From the IMG/VR virus record IMGVR_UViG_3300005096_000071, positions 1 through 64,000 of that record: a stretch of 64,000 nucleotides of DNA. One strand, written 5' to 3'. The notes under the pieces are model-generated. The model was not told the DNA's origin. It saw only the letters and a list, made by a program, of their open reading frames with translations, and did not search any database. The DNA comes from a virus. The translations under genes and the position numbers were made by a program. Positions 9,425 to 15,493 of this stretch are shown here, one piece after another (the first letter of the stretch is position 1; the number at the start of each line of letters is the position of its first letter).

Positions 9425-9472
9425 AGTTCTTGCCCGGCAATGGTACACTGTACACCGGTCGCGTGCAACCTA
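9425..9472 (-). promoter_or_regulatory. divergent relative of the start cassette
   Basis: Read on the - strand: TTGCAC, then GTGTACAGTGTACC, then CAATG-like bases, ending 15 nt before ATG 9424. It has the TTGC and GTGTAC parts of the repeated cassette, with GTGTAC doubled (GTGTACAGTGTAC) and different spacing to the start. Confidence 0.4.
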
Positions 9473-9667
9473 GGTAATCCCGCGACGGAACGGGGCGATC
9501 GGTCGTAGCCGACACGGGCGCTGCCCGGGGTGGTCGCACTCGACCGACACGGGTTCGCCGACAGTCCCCGATCGGACGACCTTCGATTGCTTGCACCAAT
9601 ACAGCCCTGGGCTGGGATCGCGGCAGTGGGCCCGCACGCCTCGCGCCCCGATCGTGATCGTCGTCAT
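9470..9667 (-). CDS. small Cys/His-containing protein
   Basis: 65 aa, ATG 9667 overlapping the upstream gene end by 4 nt (ATGA). Contains HC...YWC...ECDHPGQRPCR, three Cys and two His spaced like a small metal-binding domain. No family recognised. Confidence 0.5.
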   Translation of the reverse strand: MTTITIGARGVRAHCRDPSPGLYWCKQSKVVRSGTVGEPVSVECDHPGQRPCRLRPIAPFRRGIT

Positions 9668-10230
9668 AACCGATCCCAGGCTTCGTCGAGCAAGTCGAGG
9701 AGCGTCCGGATATCGACGATCGAGATCGAGATGCCGGTGGCGAGCGACCGGCCCTGCCACGAGGATATCGCCACCTCTGGCCCAGTGTGATCGATGTGAC
9801 TCCGCGGCTTACCGTCCGAGCAGAACCCGAGGACCATCAGCCGCTCCACCTCCGCCATGGCCTCGGCTTCGCTCGCCGCGAACAGGTTCTGTCCGTTTGC
9901 GTAGTACTCGGCGTCCACGGCGATAGATGCCTCGGCGGTTTCGTACAGGACGATCTGTCCGAGCGACACCAATTTAGGAGACCACCGCGTGTTGCTGGGG
10001 TGCCAGTCATCCAGGACAGCGCAGATCACTTCAGTGTGCCGGGTGTGGGGGTTCGCCCTCATGGTGAACGACGAGCGGTGCGAGTGATGCCAGTGGCTGG
10101 TTTTGCACCACTGGTTTGCGGCATCCAGGACAAAAAGCGGCTTGATCTCTTGATCATACTTGCTCGGTTTCCGAGCGAAACGGGTGGCGGGGTCGGCAGC
10201 GATGAGCTTACGGATTTCGGCGATCTTCAT
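9664..10230 (-). CDS. hypothetical protein, His/Trp-rich middle
   Basis: 188 aa from ATG 10230 (MKIAEIRKLIAADP). The middle has NQWCKTSHWHHSHRSSFTMRANPHTRHTE, broken here as NQWCKTSHWHHSHR and TMRANPHTRHTE, possibly metal-binding. Then EASIAVDAEYYANGQNLFAASEAEAMAEVERLM. The frame stays open upstream into the 10231-10414 segment without a stop, so the start could be further upstream if that segment is intact. Function unknown. Confidence 0.55.
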   Translation of the reverse strand: MKIAEIRKLIAADPATRFARKPSKYDQEIKPLFVLDAANQWCKTSHWHHSHRSSFTMRANPHTRHTEVICAVLDDWHPSNTRWSPKLVSLGQIVLYETAEASIAVDAEYYANGQNLFAASEAEAMAEVERLMVLGFCSDGKPRSHIDHTGPEVAISSWQGRSLATGISISIVDIRTLLDLLDEAWDRL

Positions 10231-10414
10231 GGGTGTCCACTGCGATGAAGTAGTTTGCCCCGTGTCGGTCGTGGGCCAACCGGCGATCGCAAGGCCGTGG
10301 CCCTCCACGAGGATCTCGACGAACGCCCGCCGCCACGACTCGCCAAGCGACGACGAGGCATCGTTGCAGGAGTGGGCCAAGCTCATGCGCGACTCGGGTG
10401 TCACCGTTTGCCAT
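10231..10414 (-). pseudogene. small gene with an apparent frame break
   Basis: ATG 10414 gives MANGDTRVAHELGPLL, then coding character moves by +1 near 10367 to NDASSSLGESWRRAFVEILVEG and AIAGWPTTDTG. In that second frame there is no stop before the next gene at 10230, but a TGA overlaps that gene's ATG in the third frame. Looks like one small gene carrying indels, or residual base errors. Confidence 0.4.
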
Positions 10415-10465
10415 TGCACTGCGGCTAGCCCCGCCGCTCAGCGCTTTCGCGCCGCGGTCCGGGTC

Positions 10466-10481
10466 CACCCCTCGCGGGGTG
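10466..10481 (-). terminator. short hairpin after the 10483-10725 gene
   Basis: On the - strand CACCCC - GCGA - GGGGTG, a 6-bp stem with a GNRA tetraloop starting 1 nt after the stop. No T-run. Possible terminator or mRNA-stabilising hairpin. Confidence 0.35.
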
Positions 10482-10482
10482 C

Positions 10483-10725
10483 CTAAAACAGATCCGACCA
10501 TGCGGAGTAGCTCCCCTGCAGGCTCCGACGGACCCGCCAAGCCGAGCCGGGATCCTCCTTTGCGCACCGGTTAGCGCAAGCCTCGGCGTCGCTCAGGTGC
10601 GTAAACGAGTCCATGATGTCCCCCGGTCCCGTTTTGTCACCGTACGGCGCAGGGTTGGCGTGGACCGCCCCGACGGGGCTGGCGGAGTTCTCCGGATGGC
10701 GGATGGTGGCGTCGCTGTTGGTCAT
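10483..10725 (-). CDS. small cassette-driven protein
   Basis: 80 aa, starts MTNSDATIRHPENSASPVGA directly behind the cassette with the perfect palindrome. The middle (SFTHLSDAEACANRCAKEDPGSAWRV) reads like a small folded unit responding to a query-type DA-xCANR motif; no family recognised. MTN is the start shared by most cassette genes. Confidence 0.6.
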   Translation of the reverse strand: MTNSDATIRHPENSASPVGAVHANPAPYGDKTGPGDIMDSFTHLSDAEACANRCAKEDPGSAWRVRRSLQGSYSAWSDLF

Positions 10726-10780
10726 TGCTCAGTGAGCGTACACTAACCCGGGCGCATTGCAACCGGGTTAGTGTACAAAG
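10726..10780 (-). promoter_or_regulatory. start cassette 1, perfect 14-bp inverted repeat
   Basis: GTACACTAACCCGG (10738-10751), 11-nt spacer, CCGGGTTAGTGTAC (10763-10776): a perfect 14-bp dyad. On the - strand TTGCAA is 16 nt from TACGCT, which is 9 nt from ATG 10725. Best example of the operator symmetry. Confidence 0.85.
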
Positions 10781-11110
10781 TCAAAACGAGTCGAAAGCCC
10801 GAATGATCTCGTCTAGTTCGGACCGTTTTATGACGATCCCGCTGGCGACCGTCAGTCGGACGACCCGATCATCTCCCCGAGAAACATCCCACGAGATGTC
10901 GGCCAACTCGAACCGACCCGCGACGACGATCGGACGACCGCGATCCGCCAGGTTCACGCGTGGAGCTTCGCGTGTGGGATGGCTCGCGCGTTGAGCCTGG
11001 AGCTGTCGCCGAAGCCTGATCACCTCGGCCTCGGCCGTCATTGCAGCGGAGCGCGCCTCGGCTATCACGGTGCCACACTCGCGTAGCACCTCGGATAGCA
11101 ACACGCTCAT
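10781..11110 (-). CDS. coiled-coil plus small beta domain, unknown
   Basis: 109 aa, second gene of the operon from cassette 2; ATG overlaps the previous stop by 4 nt. Residues 1-45 are helical/coiled (AEARSAAMTAEAEVIRLRRQLQ). Residues 50-109 look like a small beta domain (VVAGRFELADISWDVSRGDD). The stop lies next to cassette 1. Unknown function. Confidence 0.6.
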   Translation of the reverse strand: MSVLLSEVLRECGTVIAEARSAAMTAEAEVIRLRRQLQAQRASHPTREAPRVNLADRGRPIVVAGRFELADISWDVSRGDDRVVRLTVASGIVIKRSELDEIIRAFDSF

Positions 11111-11295
11111 CGGGAGTAGCTCCCCTCGCTGCTGCCCTGCTTTGGGACATGGACCGTGAGGGTCCCACTGGATGATGCGCTCCGGACCCTCAAGCCATAC
11201 GACCGCAGAATGTCGTCCGAGTAGCCCGCGCTGGCGCGGTTGAAGTTCGCGGACGGGGCGGCGGTGAGGTCGACCGTTTCGGAGTAGTTCGTCAT
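11107..11295 (-). CDS. small cassette-driven protein
   Basis: 62 aa starting MTNYSETVDLTAAPSANFNR at the cassette ATG; an upstream in-frame ATG at 11328 lies inside the promoter and is less likely. Ser/Thr-rich, ends TLTVHVPKQGSSEGSYSR. Unknown function. Confidence 0.6.
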   Translation of the reverse strand: MTNYSETVDLTAAPSANFNRASAGYSDDILRSYGLRVRSASSSGTLTVHVPKQGSSEGSYSR

Positions 11296-11350
11296 TGCTC
11301 GATTAACGTACACGATCACGGGCGGCAAATCAACCCTTGTCGTGCACTTT
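11296..11350 (-). promoter_or_regulatory. start cassette 2
   Basis: AAAGTGCAC, TTGATT (-35-like), GTGTACGTT with -10-like TACGTT, then 9 nt to ATG 11295. The two arms share CACGA (GTGCACGA and the complement of TCGTGTAC). Overlaps the 3' end of the 11330-11656 gene, whose last codons it encodes. Confidence 0.75.
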
Positions 11351-11656
11351 CTTTGCGCGGCGTTTCTCTCGCTTGCGGGCGAGGTTGAGATCGTTCTGGC
11401 GCTTGTGCTCGCGAGCCTTCCGGATGTTCATCTCGCGCGCGGTCACCCGGATCTCCTCGCACGCGTCGGGATCGTCGAGGAGCGTGGCGAGTTGGGTCCA
11501 CTCGTCGTCGGGCGTCCCCTTGAGTGACATCAACCCCGATAGGATCCCAGCCTCCCCGGCCAGGGCGAGGAGCCGCAGACGGTAGGCGCCGATGTCAGCG
11601 CGGTGCTCTTCTTCCGCATCGAGGAGCGCCCGCCGTGCGAGTTCGTCGGGGTTCAC
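11330..11656 (-). CDS. helical protein with basic C-terminus
   Basis: 108 aa, GTG start (VNPDELARRALLDAEEEHRAD) overlapping the stop of the 24-aa ORF by 4 nt (GTGA). Helical throughout, ending in a Lys/Arg-rich tail (NLARKREKRRAKKVHDKG), so nucleic-acid binding is possible. Unknown family. Confidence 0.6.
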   Translation of the reverse strand: MNPDELARRALLDAEEEHRADIGAYRLRLLALAGEAGILSGLMSLKGTPDDEWTQLATLLDDPDACEEIRVTAREMNIRKAREHKRQNDLNLARKREKRRAKKVHDKG

Positions 11657-11727
11657 GCGTCCCGGCCCACCTGGTACAGATCGAAGAGAAGGTCCCTCGG
11701 GGGGAGGTGTTGGACGGTCCACAGCAT
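11653..11727 (-). CDS. 24-aa micro-ORF
   Basis: MLWTVQHLPPRDLLFDLYQVGRDA, ending in TGA that overlaps the GTG of the next gene. The exact GTGA overlap and GC-ending codons support translation. Too short to classify; could be a leader peptide or a truncated protein. Confidence 0.45.
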   Translation of the reverse strand: MLWTVQHLPPRDLLFDLYQVGRDA

Positions 11728-11736
11728 GGCGGCGCG

Positions 11737-12030
11737 CTATTCCGGGACGGGTTCGAAGTCGGCGTGGAGTGTGCCCAGATGCTGAATAAACGCACCCTGG
11801 CAACTCTCACAGAGAGACATTGATCCGATCCTACCGTCGGCCCCCGGCTTGCGCTCGGTTGCGATGACGGTCGGCGGCGCGGCGCAGCGGCGACGGTAGC
11901 CGTTGGCGGGGTCGCCCGGGATCCCGCCCATCTGGAACGGCCCCGCGGTCGGGATCTCGGCCTGGCACCGTTCCAGGTCGGGCGGGGTCAGGGGGACCGG
12001 TTCTGCTTTTCCGAGTAAGAGATCGCCCAT
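11737..12030 (-). CDS. small protein with a CxxC motif
   Basis: 97 aa from ATG 12030 (MGDLLLGKAEPVPLTPPDLE). Middle has GYRRRCAAPPTVIATER and near the end SLCESCQGAFIQHLG: three Cys and a His arranged like a small zinc-binding fold. Starts 2 nt after the preceding stop. Unknown function. Confidence 0.55.
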   Translation of the reverse strand: MGDLLLGKAEPVPLTPPDLERCQAEIPTAGPFQMGGIPGDPANGYRRRCAAPPTVIATERKPGADGRIGSMSLCESCQGAFIQHLGTLHADFEPVPE

Positions 12031-12032
12031 AG

Positions 12033-12167
12033 CTAGCTCGGGTGTGGGTACAAAGTGAACGACAGGCCGTCGAGGTCGACCCCGTGGCATTCGCAGCCAT
12101 CCAACGCGTCGCGGGCCTTTTGCTCGGCGGCCTCCTGGTCGACACCCGCAAGCGGTAAGTCTCCCAC
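12033..12167 (-). CDS. 44-aa acidic protein
   Basis: GTG 12167 with a strong ribosome site (GGAGG, 5 nt spacer). Sequence MGDLPLAGVDQEAAEQKARD then ALDGCECHGVDLDGLSFTLY ends at TAG 12033, 2 nt before the next ATG. Good codon use and tight packing support it. Unknown function. Confidence 0.6.
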   Translation of the reverse strand: MGDLPLAGVDQEAAEQKARDALDGCECHGVDLDGLSFTLYPHPS

Positions 12168-12194
12168 TATATCCTCCAGGTCGACCTCGATCGC

Positions 12195-12455
12195 TTAGGC
12201 GTGCTCGATACCCTCGACCGGGCCAGCCTTGGGCGACATCGAGCCGATCCCCTTCATGGCCCAGATGATGCCGTCGAACAGGGTCCAGACAGCGTTCGCG
12301 CTACCGCGCGGGCCGGTGATGTCGAGGCCGTCGGCGTCGATGTTGCTCACGGTCCCCTTGACGAACCCGACACCCTGGACGGAGATCTTCACTTTGTCGC
12401 CGACTTTGAGGTCGAGGAGCGTTTTGGCGGTGTCGGTGGCGGTTGCGTTGGTCAT
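12195..12455 (-). CDS. small beta-barrel-like protein
   Basis: 86 aa from the cassette ATG (MTNATATDTAKTLLDLKVGD). VGDKVKISVQGVGFVKGTVSNIDADGLDI has the alternation of an SH3/KOW-like small barrel ('VGDkVkv...GfvkGtV'), often a nucleic-acid or protein contact domain. Ends EGIEHA. Not assignable to a family. Confidence 0.6.
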   Translation of the reverse strand: MTNATATDTAKTLLDLKVGDKVKISVQGVGFVKGTVSNIDADGLDITGPRGSANAVWTLFDGIIWAMKGIGSMSPKAGPVEGIEHA

Positions 12456-12510
12456 TGCTCCGATAATGTACACTGCCCCGGGCGCACTGCAACCCCCGGG
12501 GTGCACTTTG
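12456..12510 (-). promoter_or_regulatory. start cassette 3
   Basis: AAAGTGCAC, TTGCAG, GTGTACATT (-10-like TACATT), 9 nt to ATG 12455, start context GGAGCAATGAC. Arms GTGCACCCCGGG and CCCGGGGCAGTGTAC are partly palindromic. Confidence 0.8.
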
Positions 12511-12516
12511 TTCGAA

Positions 12517-12732
12517 CTATTTCGCGGGCCCCTCGATCCGGATCTCTTTGTTGTAGTGAGCGTGGGCGGAGATGAGGCCGTGCTGCTGGAGTTCGGCGCA
12601 CACGCGGATGGTGGCTTTCGCGTTGCGGCTGAAGGTGAGATGCTTGCCAGCGGCGAAGTACGCGCCCCATCGCTTCATAAAGCGGGTGGCTTTGGGAGAT
12701 AGTTCGGCGGGGGTGGTGTCGGCGTTCGTCAT
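12517..12732 (-). CDS. small winged-helix-like protein
   Basis: 71 aa (MTNADTTPAELSPKATRFMK). LSPKATRFMKRWGAY...FSRNAKATIRVCAELQQHGLIS could be a small helical, wHTH-like unit; a similar 'SP-A---LK-LGL(I/V)S' pattern is seen in the 13717-13923 protein, so the two may be distant paralogues. Possible DNA-binding protein, low certainty. Confidence 0.55.
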   Translation of the reverse strand: MTNADTTPAELSPKATRFMKRWGAYFAAGKHLTFSRNAKATIRVCAELQQHGLISAHAHYNKEIRIEGPAK

Positions 12733-12786
12733 TGCCTGTACATAGTACACCATCACGCGGGCATTGCAACCGGGGTAGTGCACTTT
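12733..12786 (-). promoter_or_regulatory. start cassette 4
   Basis: AAAGTGCAC, TTGCAA, GTGTAC with -10-like TACTAT, then 9 nt (GTACAGGCA) to ATG 12732. Start context is GGCAATGAC, lacking the GAG of most copies. An extra GTAC lies between -10 and start. Confidence 0.75.
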
Positions 12787-12873
12787 ATCGTGCTCGCGAT
12801 CGAGACGATCGCTCGCTGGCCCGCCGGGCGTCCAGCAAGGGGACCCCCCCTCCCGCGTGGGGCGCGCCCGGCC

Positions 12874-13065
12874 CTAGCAGTGGGCGAGCCAGTTGGTAGC
12901 CTCGGCGGCGGTATCGAAGGTCTCGCGGTGAGAGTGGAGCCGGCCCGTCTCAAGGCTGGTCCAGTCGGTCACCACGTGCCAGACCTTTGCGGCCAGGCCT
13001 TGCTTGGCTACGATTCCGGTCTCGATGCGGCGGGTCTTGGCGGGGGTTGGCGTCGTGTCGGTCAT
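12874..13065 (-). CDS. 63-aa cassette-driven protein
   Basis: MTDTTPTPAKTRRIETGIVA start at the cassette. Ends with HRETFDTAAEATNWLAHC. The beta-turn-beta then helix pattern (VWHVVTDW ... HRETFDTAAEATNWL) resembles small one-domain phage proteins; function unknown. The 87 nt downstream to cassette 4 hold only GC-rich sequence. Confidence 0.6.
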   Translation of the reverse strand: MTDTTPTPAKTRRIETGIVAKQGLAAKVWHVVTDWTSLETGRLHSHRETFDTAAEATNWLAHC

Positions 13066-13134
13066 TGCTCAGCCATCGTACACTATCACGGGCGCATTAC
13101 AACCGTGGCGTGCACTTTGTTTGAAGAAAGATCA
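13066..13134 (-). promoter_or_regulatory. start cassette 5 with upstream TGATCTTTCTTC block
   Basis: AAAGTGCAC, TTGTAA, GTGTACGAT (TACGAT), 9 nt to ATG 13065 with context TGAGCAATGAC. Upstream block TGATCTTTCTTC begins with the stop codon of the next gene and recurs at cassettes 7 and 12, so the repeated unit is about 70 bp here. Confidence 0.8.
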
Positions 13135-13348
13135 GCCGACCCGCGGCAACCCCTGCCGGTAGGCGCTCGCGACCATCCGGCCCCATGGCGTGATCGACAC
13201 AAGCGGGGTCTCTTCGGGGCCGTCGGGCCACTCGATCGCGAGCACGTAGTCCACGATCAAGCCCGCGTCATAGAGCGCGTACCGTGTTCAACTCACGCGG
13301 GGCCGTCCCCTCGGGCCGAGCTGATAGGCGTATCAGCGCGGTGCACAT
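13132..13348 (-). pseudogene. small gene with a -1 frame break
   Basis: ATG 13348 reads MCTALIRLSARPEGTAPREL then NTVRAL and hits TGA (13268-13270). One base back, the frame continues ALYDAGLIVDYVLAIEW, then PDGPEETPLVSITPWGRM to TGA 13132, which clearly looks coding but has no start of its own at the right place. Joined, the product would be about 72 aa. The break lies near 13272 (GCGCTCTATGACG). Confidence 0.5.
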
Positions 13349-13380
13349 CGGGCGCGTGACGTCGTTCCGGTTCGCTGGCC

Positions 13381-13623
13381 TCACACCGGCGATGCCCCGC
13401 GCGGCGTACCGGGCGGGGCTGGGCGCTGGTGGCTCCGCACGTCCAGGTTGCTCTCGTGCTCGATACCCTCGACGGCAAACGAGGTGGCGAAGAAGTACAG
13501 GCGCGCGATCTTGTGGCCGTGGGTGTTGGTCTCGACTCGCCAACCGTCGATCGTGGTGTTGTTGAAGTCACCAACGAAGGTGCGGGCGGCGGCTCGGGTT
13601 CAGATGTCGTTGCGCGTTGTCAT
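13381..13623 (-). CDS. cassette-driven small gene interrupted by in-frame TGA
   Basis: Starts at the cassette ATG 13623 as MTTRNDI, then TGA at 13600-13602, then continues in the same frame for 72 codons (TRAAARTFVGDFNNTTIDGW, RVETNTHGHKIARLYFFATS) to a second TGA. The downstream part has strong coding bias, and no start codon precedes it. TGG to TGA mutation, sequence error or stop readthrough are all possible; Trp would fit the position. Function unknown. Confidence 0.55.
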
Positions 13624-13677
13624 TGCTCAATCAATGTACACTACTGGGAGCGGATCGCAAGTAGTGCGGTGCACTTT
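13624..13677 (-). promoter_or_regulatory. start cassette 6
   Basis: AAAGTGCAC, TTGCGA, GTGTACATT (TACATT), 9 nt to ATG 13623, context TGAGCAATGAC. Upstream CATCTTCCTTC matches the TGATCTTTCTTC block approximately. Intact although the gene it drives is interrupted. Confidence 0.8.
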
Positions 13678-13716
13678 ATCCGAAGGAAGATGAGGATTCC
13701 ACCGCCACACCGGGGC

Positions 13717-13923
13717 CTATGCCTCAAAGGAGGATGGGTCGGAGCAGTAGCCCTTGGCGCGGTGTGTGGCGACAAGTAACCCCGCGGTGTGCTCGGATAC
13801 CAAGCCGAGGACCTTGAGGTGCCTCACGGCGGCCGGCGAGAAGTCGCGAACACGACGAGAACCGGTGCGAAGTGAGGCAAGGGTTGCGCGGCAGGAGAGA
13901 GTAATGGCGGTCGGCGTCGGCAT
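13717..13923 (-). CDS. small helical protein, possible DNA-binding
   Basis: 68 aa, MPTPTAITLSCRATLASLRT at the cassette ATG. RDFSPAAVRHLKVLGLVSEHTAGL is helical and similar in pattern to a segment of the 12517-12732 protein. Ends RAKGYCSDPSSFEA. Function unknown. Confidence 0.55.
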   Translation of the reverse strand: MPTPTAITLSCRATLASLRTGSRRVRDFSPAAVRHLKVLGLVSEHTAGLLVATHRAKGYCSDPSSFEA

Positions 13924-13992
13924 TGCTCCACTGTTGTACACTATCCCGCGACGCATGCAAGCGCCGCGGTGCACTTTGTTTGAAGAAAGATC
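13924..13992 (-). promoter_or_regulatory. start cassette 7 with upstream TGATCTTTCTTC block
   Basis: AAAGTGCAC, TTGCAT, GTGTACAAC (TACAAC), 9 nt to ATG 13923, context GGAGCAATG. The upstream TGATCTTTCTTC again begins at the stop codon of the next gene (13991). Confidence 0.8.
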
Positions 13993-14239
13993 AGAAGTCG
14001 ATCGGCGGGGCCGGGAGCAGCGGCCCGGACTCCCGTTTGGTCCGGCCGATCATCTGCGGCCAGAGGATCGTGCGGTACAGGCCCGACATCGTGTCGTCCC
14101 GGATCGACGGCATCAGGCACTCCAGGAACCGCGACAACGTCCAGATCCACACGTGGTGCTGATACCCGCCACGGGCGGCGAGCTTGCGGGCCACACGTCG
14201 CGGCCGCTTGCGGCGCGGTGCCTTGGCTCGGAGCTTCAT
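13991..14239 (-). CDS. basic protein, paralogue of the 36644-36871 product
   Basis: 82 aa. The N-terminus has APRRKRPRRVARKLAARGG, nearly the same as APRRKRPRRIAKKLAQRLG in the 36644-36871 protein; the C-terminal halves differ. Basic helix likely binds nucleic acid. ATG overlaps the upstream stop by 4 nt (ATGA-type). Third gene from cassette 8. Confidence 0.6.
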   Translation of the reverse strand: MKLRAKAPRRKRPRRVARKLAARGGYQHHVWIWTLSRFLECLMPSIRDDTMSGLYRTILWPQMIGRTKRESGPLLPAPPIDF

Positions 14240-14433
14240 GTGCCAACCCCGGTCCTGCGGATGGTGAACTCGACGCGCTCACCAGAAGTCGTCACCGCCG
14301 GGATCGTCTCGCCGTCGATCAATTCTAGCAGGGAACGATCCCCCGCACTTGGCCGACGGAACGAACCGTGCACGAGCAACCCGAGCCCTGCTTGCCCGAA
14401 TGTCAGACCGACCTGAACCGTGATCCGTGGCAT
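14236..14433 (-). CDS. small beta-rich protein
   Basis: 65 aa from ATG 14433 (MPRITVQVGLTFGQAGLGLL). Its A is shared with the stop TGA of the 36-aa gene upstream (TGATG), so translation is coupled. Short strands (TIPAVTTSGERVEFTIRRT). Unknown. Confidence 0.6.
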   Translation of the reverse strand: MPRITVQVGLTFGQAGLGLLVHGSFRRPSAGDRSLLELIDGETIPAVTTSGERVEFTIRRTGVGT

Positions 14434-14543
14434 CAGCCAACCCCCACGAACGTGCACGAACCCCGGCGATCCGCATCGTCGGCCAGCCACGACTCGGCGG
14501 CGGGCGGAACAGAGCGACTCCAAACGATTTTTTCTGCGGCCAT
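14433..14543 (-). CDS. 36-aa cassette-driven protein
   Basis: MAAEKIVWSRSVPPAAESWL then ADDADRRGSCTFVGVG, stop TGA overlapping the next ATG by 1 nt. The cassette ATG, the coupling and codon use all support it. Too short to classify. Confidence 0.6.
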   Translation of the reverse strand: MAAEKIVWSRSVPPAAESWLADDADRRGSCTFVGVG

Positions 14544-14605
14544 TGCTCAGTTAATATACACGGCACACGGCACACGAGCACGGCGCAACCCGGTTCGTGC
14601 ACTTT
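14544..14605 (-). promoter_or_regulatory. start cassette 8, with a 7-bp duplication
   Basis: AAAGTGCAC, TTGCGC, then a tandem GTGCCGT GTGCCGT that lengthens the spacer by about 8 nt, then GTGTATATT (TATATT, the most consensus -10 of the set), 9 nt to ATG 14543. Spacing between -35 and -10 parts is therefore abnormal, which suggests the -10 and start geometry matter most. Confidence 0.7.
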
Positions 14606-14728
14606 ATTCGGTCTTTTCTCGGGGTCAACGCGCGCGCGCGATCTAGAGATCAAACGCCGATCCGGTCGGTCCCAAAACGCCGATCCGGGCTGGCTGACTC
14701 GTTTTGCGGGGCTCGAACGCCGGTCGCG
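14606..14728. repeat. intergenic segment with a 14-bp direct repeat
   Basis: AAACGCCGATCCGG occurs at 14652-14665 and 14675-14688. The rest includes a (CG)n stretch (14629-14640). No gene is supported in this 123-nt segment. Confidence 0.5.
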
Positions 14729-14760
14729 AAAAACCCCCGGGGCTCGGAGCCGCACGGGGG
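14729..14760 (-). terminator. intrinsic terminator after the tRNA
   Basis: On the - strand CCCCCG (from 14760), inner GGCT/AGCC pair, CGGGGG, then TTTTT. A classic rho-independent terminator 3 nt after the tRNA 3' end. Confidence 0.75.
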
Positions 14761-14762
14761 AA

Positions 14763-14834
14763 TGTTCACGGTAGGATTCGAACCTACAAAATCCCGGGCG
14801 AGAGCCCGGAGCTTTGCCGTTTGCTTACGTGAAC
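14763..14834 (-). tRNA. tRNA with a contracted anticodon loop (isotype uncertain)
   Basis: Acceptor GTTCACG/CGTGAAC is perfect, T-arm GTAGG TTCGAAT CCTAC is perfect, and the D-arm has AGC/GCT with GG in the loop. The anticodon arm is CCGGG - CTCTCG - CCCGG: only 6 loop bases (4 if the closing C-G pairs). If read with T33, the anticodon would be CTC (Glu). CCA is not encoded. Either decayed or functionally unusual. Confidence 0.6.
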
Positions 14835-14975
14835 GAAGATGAGACCGCGGCCCACTGCGCGCTCGTGCCCATAATCGGGCGCTCACCGTCTGCAATGACT
14901 CACAGGGGCCAGCGGTCTCATTGCCGATGCCCCGGCCGATTGCTCGGTCGGGGCTGGCTCGGACTCAGCAGCGGG
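14835..14975. other. 141-nt segment without a supported gene
   Basis: Between the tRNA 5' end and the stop of the 14976-15125 gene. Contains no cassette, no convincing frame and no strong hairpin; presumably the tRNA leader. Confidence 0.4.
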
Positions 14976-15125
14976 TTAGCTCGCGACCCACTCGCTGAAC
15001 GTTTTGGCACCCTGGACACCATGGCAGTCCAGGTAGATCTCGTATTCCCACTGGAGCCTTTGCGGCGCGTCGGATGCGGCGGAGAGTAGGGAGCGGTACT
15101 TGCGGGTGGCGGCTGCGTTGGTCAT
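14976..15125 (-). CDS. 49-aa cassette-driven protein
   Basis: MTNAAATRKYRSLLSAASDA then PQRLQWEYEIYLDCHGVQGA and KTFSEWVAS, stop TAA 14976. Begins exactly at the cassette ATG. Likely helical; no family recognised. Confidence 0.65.
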   Translation of the reverse strand: MTNAAATRKYRSLLSAASDAPQRLQWEYEIYLDCHGVQGAKTFSEWVAS

Positions 15126-15179
15126 TGCCTAGACACCGTACACCATCGGGCGAGCATTGCAACCCCGGTGGTGCACTTT
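15126..15179 (-). promoter_or_regulatory. start cassette 9
   Basis: AAAGTGCAC, TTGCAA, GTGTACGGT (TACGGT), 9 nt to ATG 15125, start context GGCAATGAC. Arms GTGCACCACCGGGG and GCCCGATGGTGTAC match at 12 of 14 dyad positions. Confidence 0.8.
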
Positions 15180-15190
15180 GTCCGATGTTC

Positions 15191-15493
15191 CTACAGGCGC
15201 CCGATGGACTGGACGATCTCCACGTTGCCGTTTCGGCGGCGGAGCGCCATATAGAGCGTTTTGGCGCGGGGGCTGTCGAGGACGACACCGAGATCTTCGG
15301 CCATGGATGGGGCCGCGCGGCGGGTGTTGGGTCCTGCGCAGGTGGCAACGTGCACGCGGTAGGTGCGCCCGTTTGTCGCGGTTACCAGGGAGCCAACGGC
15401 GGTCGGCGTGATGGCGGCTTGGCGGTAGGCCTCGGCGGCCACGAAAGCGGTGTGGGCGGTCAGGGCGGCGGCGGAGTCGGTTGCGTTCGTCAT
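15191..15493 (-). CDS. 100-aa cassette-driven protein
   Basis: MTNATDSAAALTAHTAFVAA at the cassette ATG. N-terminal 35 residues helical. Then VGSLVTATNGRTYRVHVATCAG, strands typical of a small barrel or roll, and a C-terminal helix (SPRAKTLYMALRRRNGNVEI). Function unknown. Confidence 0.65.
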   Translation of the reverse strand: MTNATDSAAALTAHTAFVAAEAYRQAAITPTAVGSLVTATNGRTYRVHVATCAGPNTRRAAPSMAEDLGVVLDSPRAKTLYMALRRRNGNVEIVQSIGRL

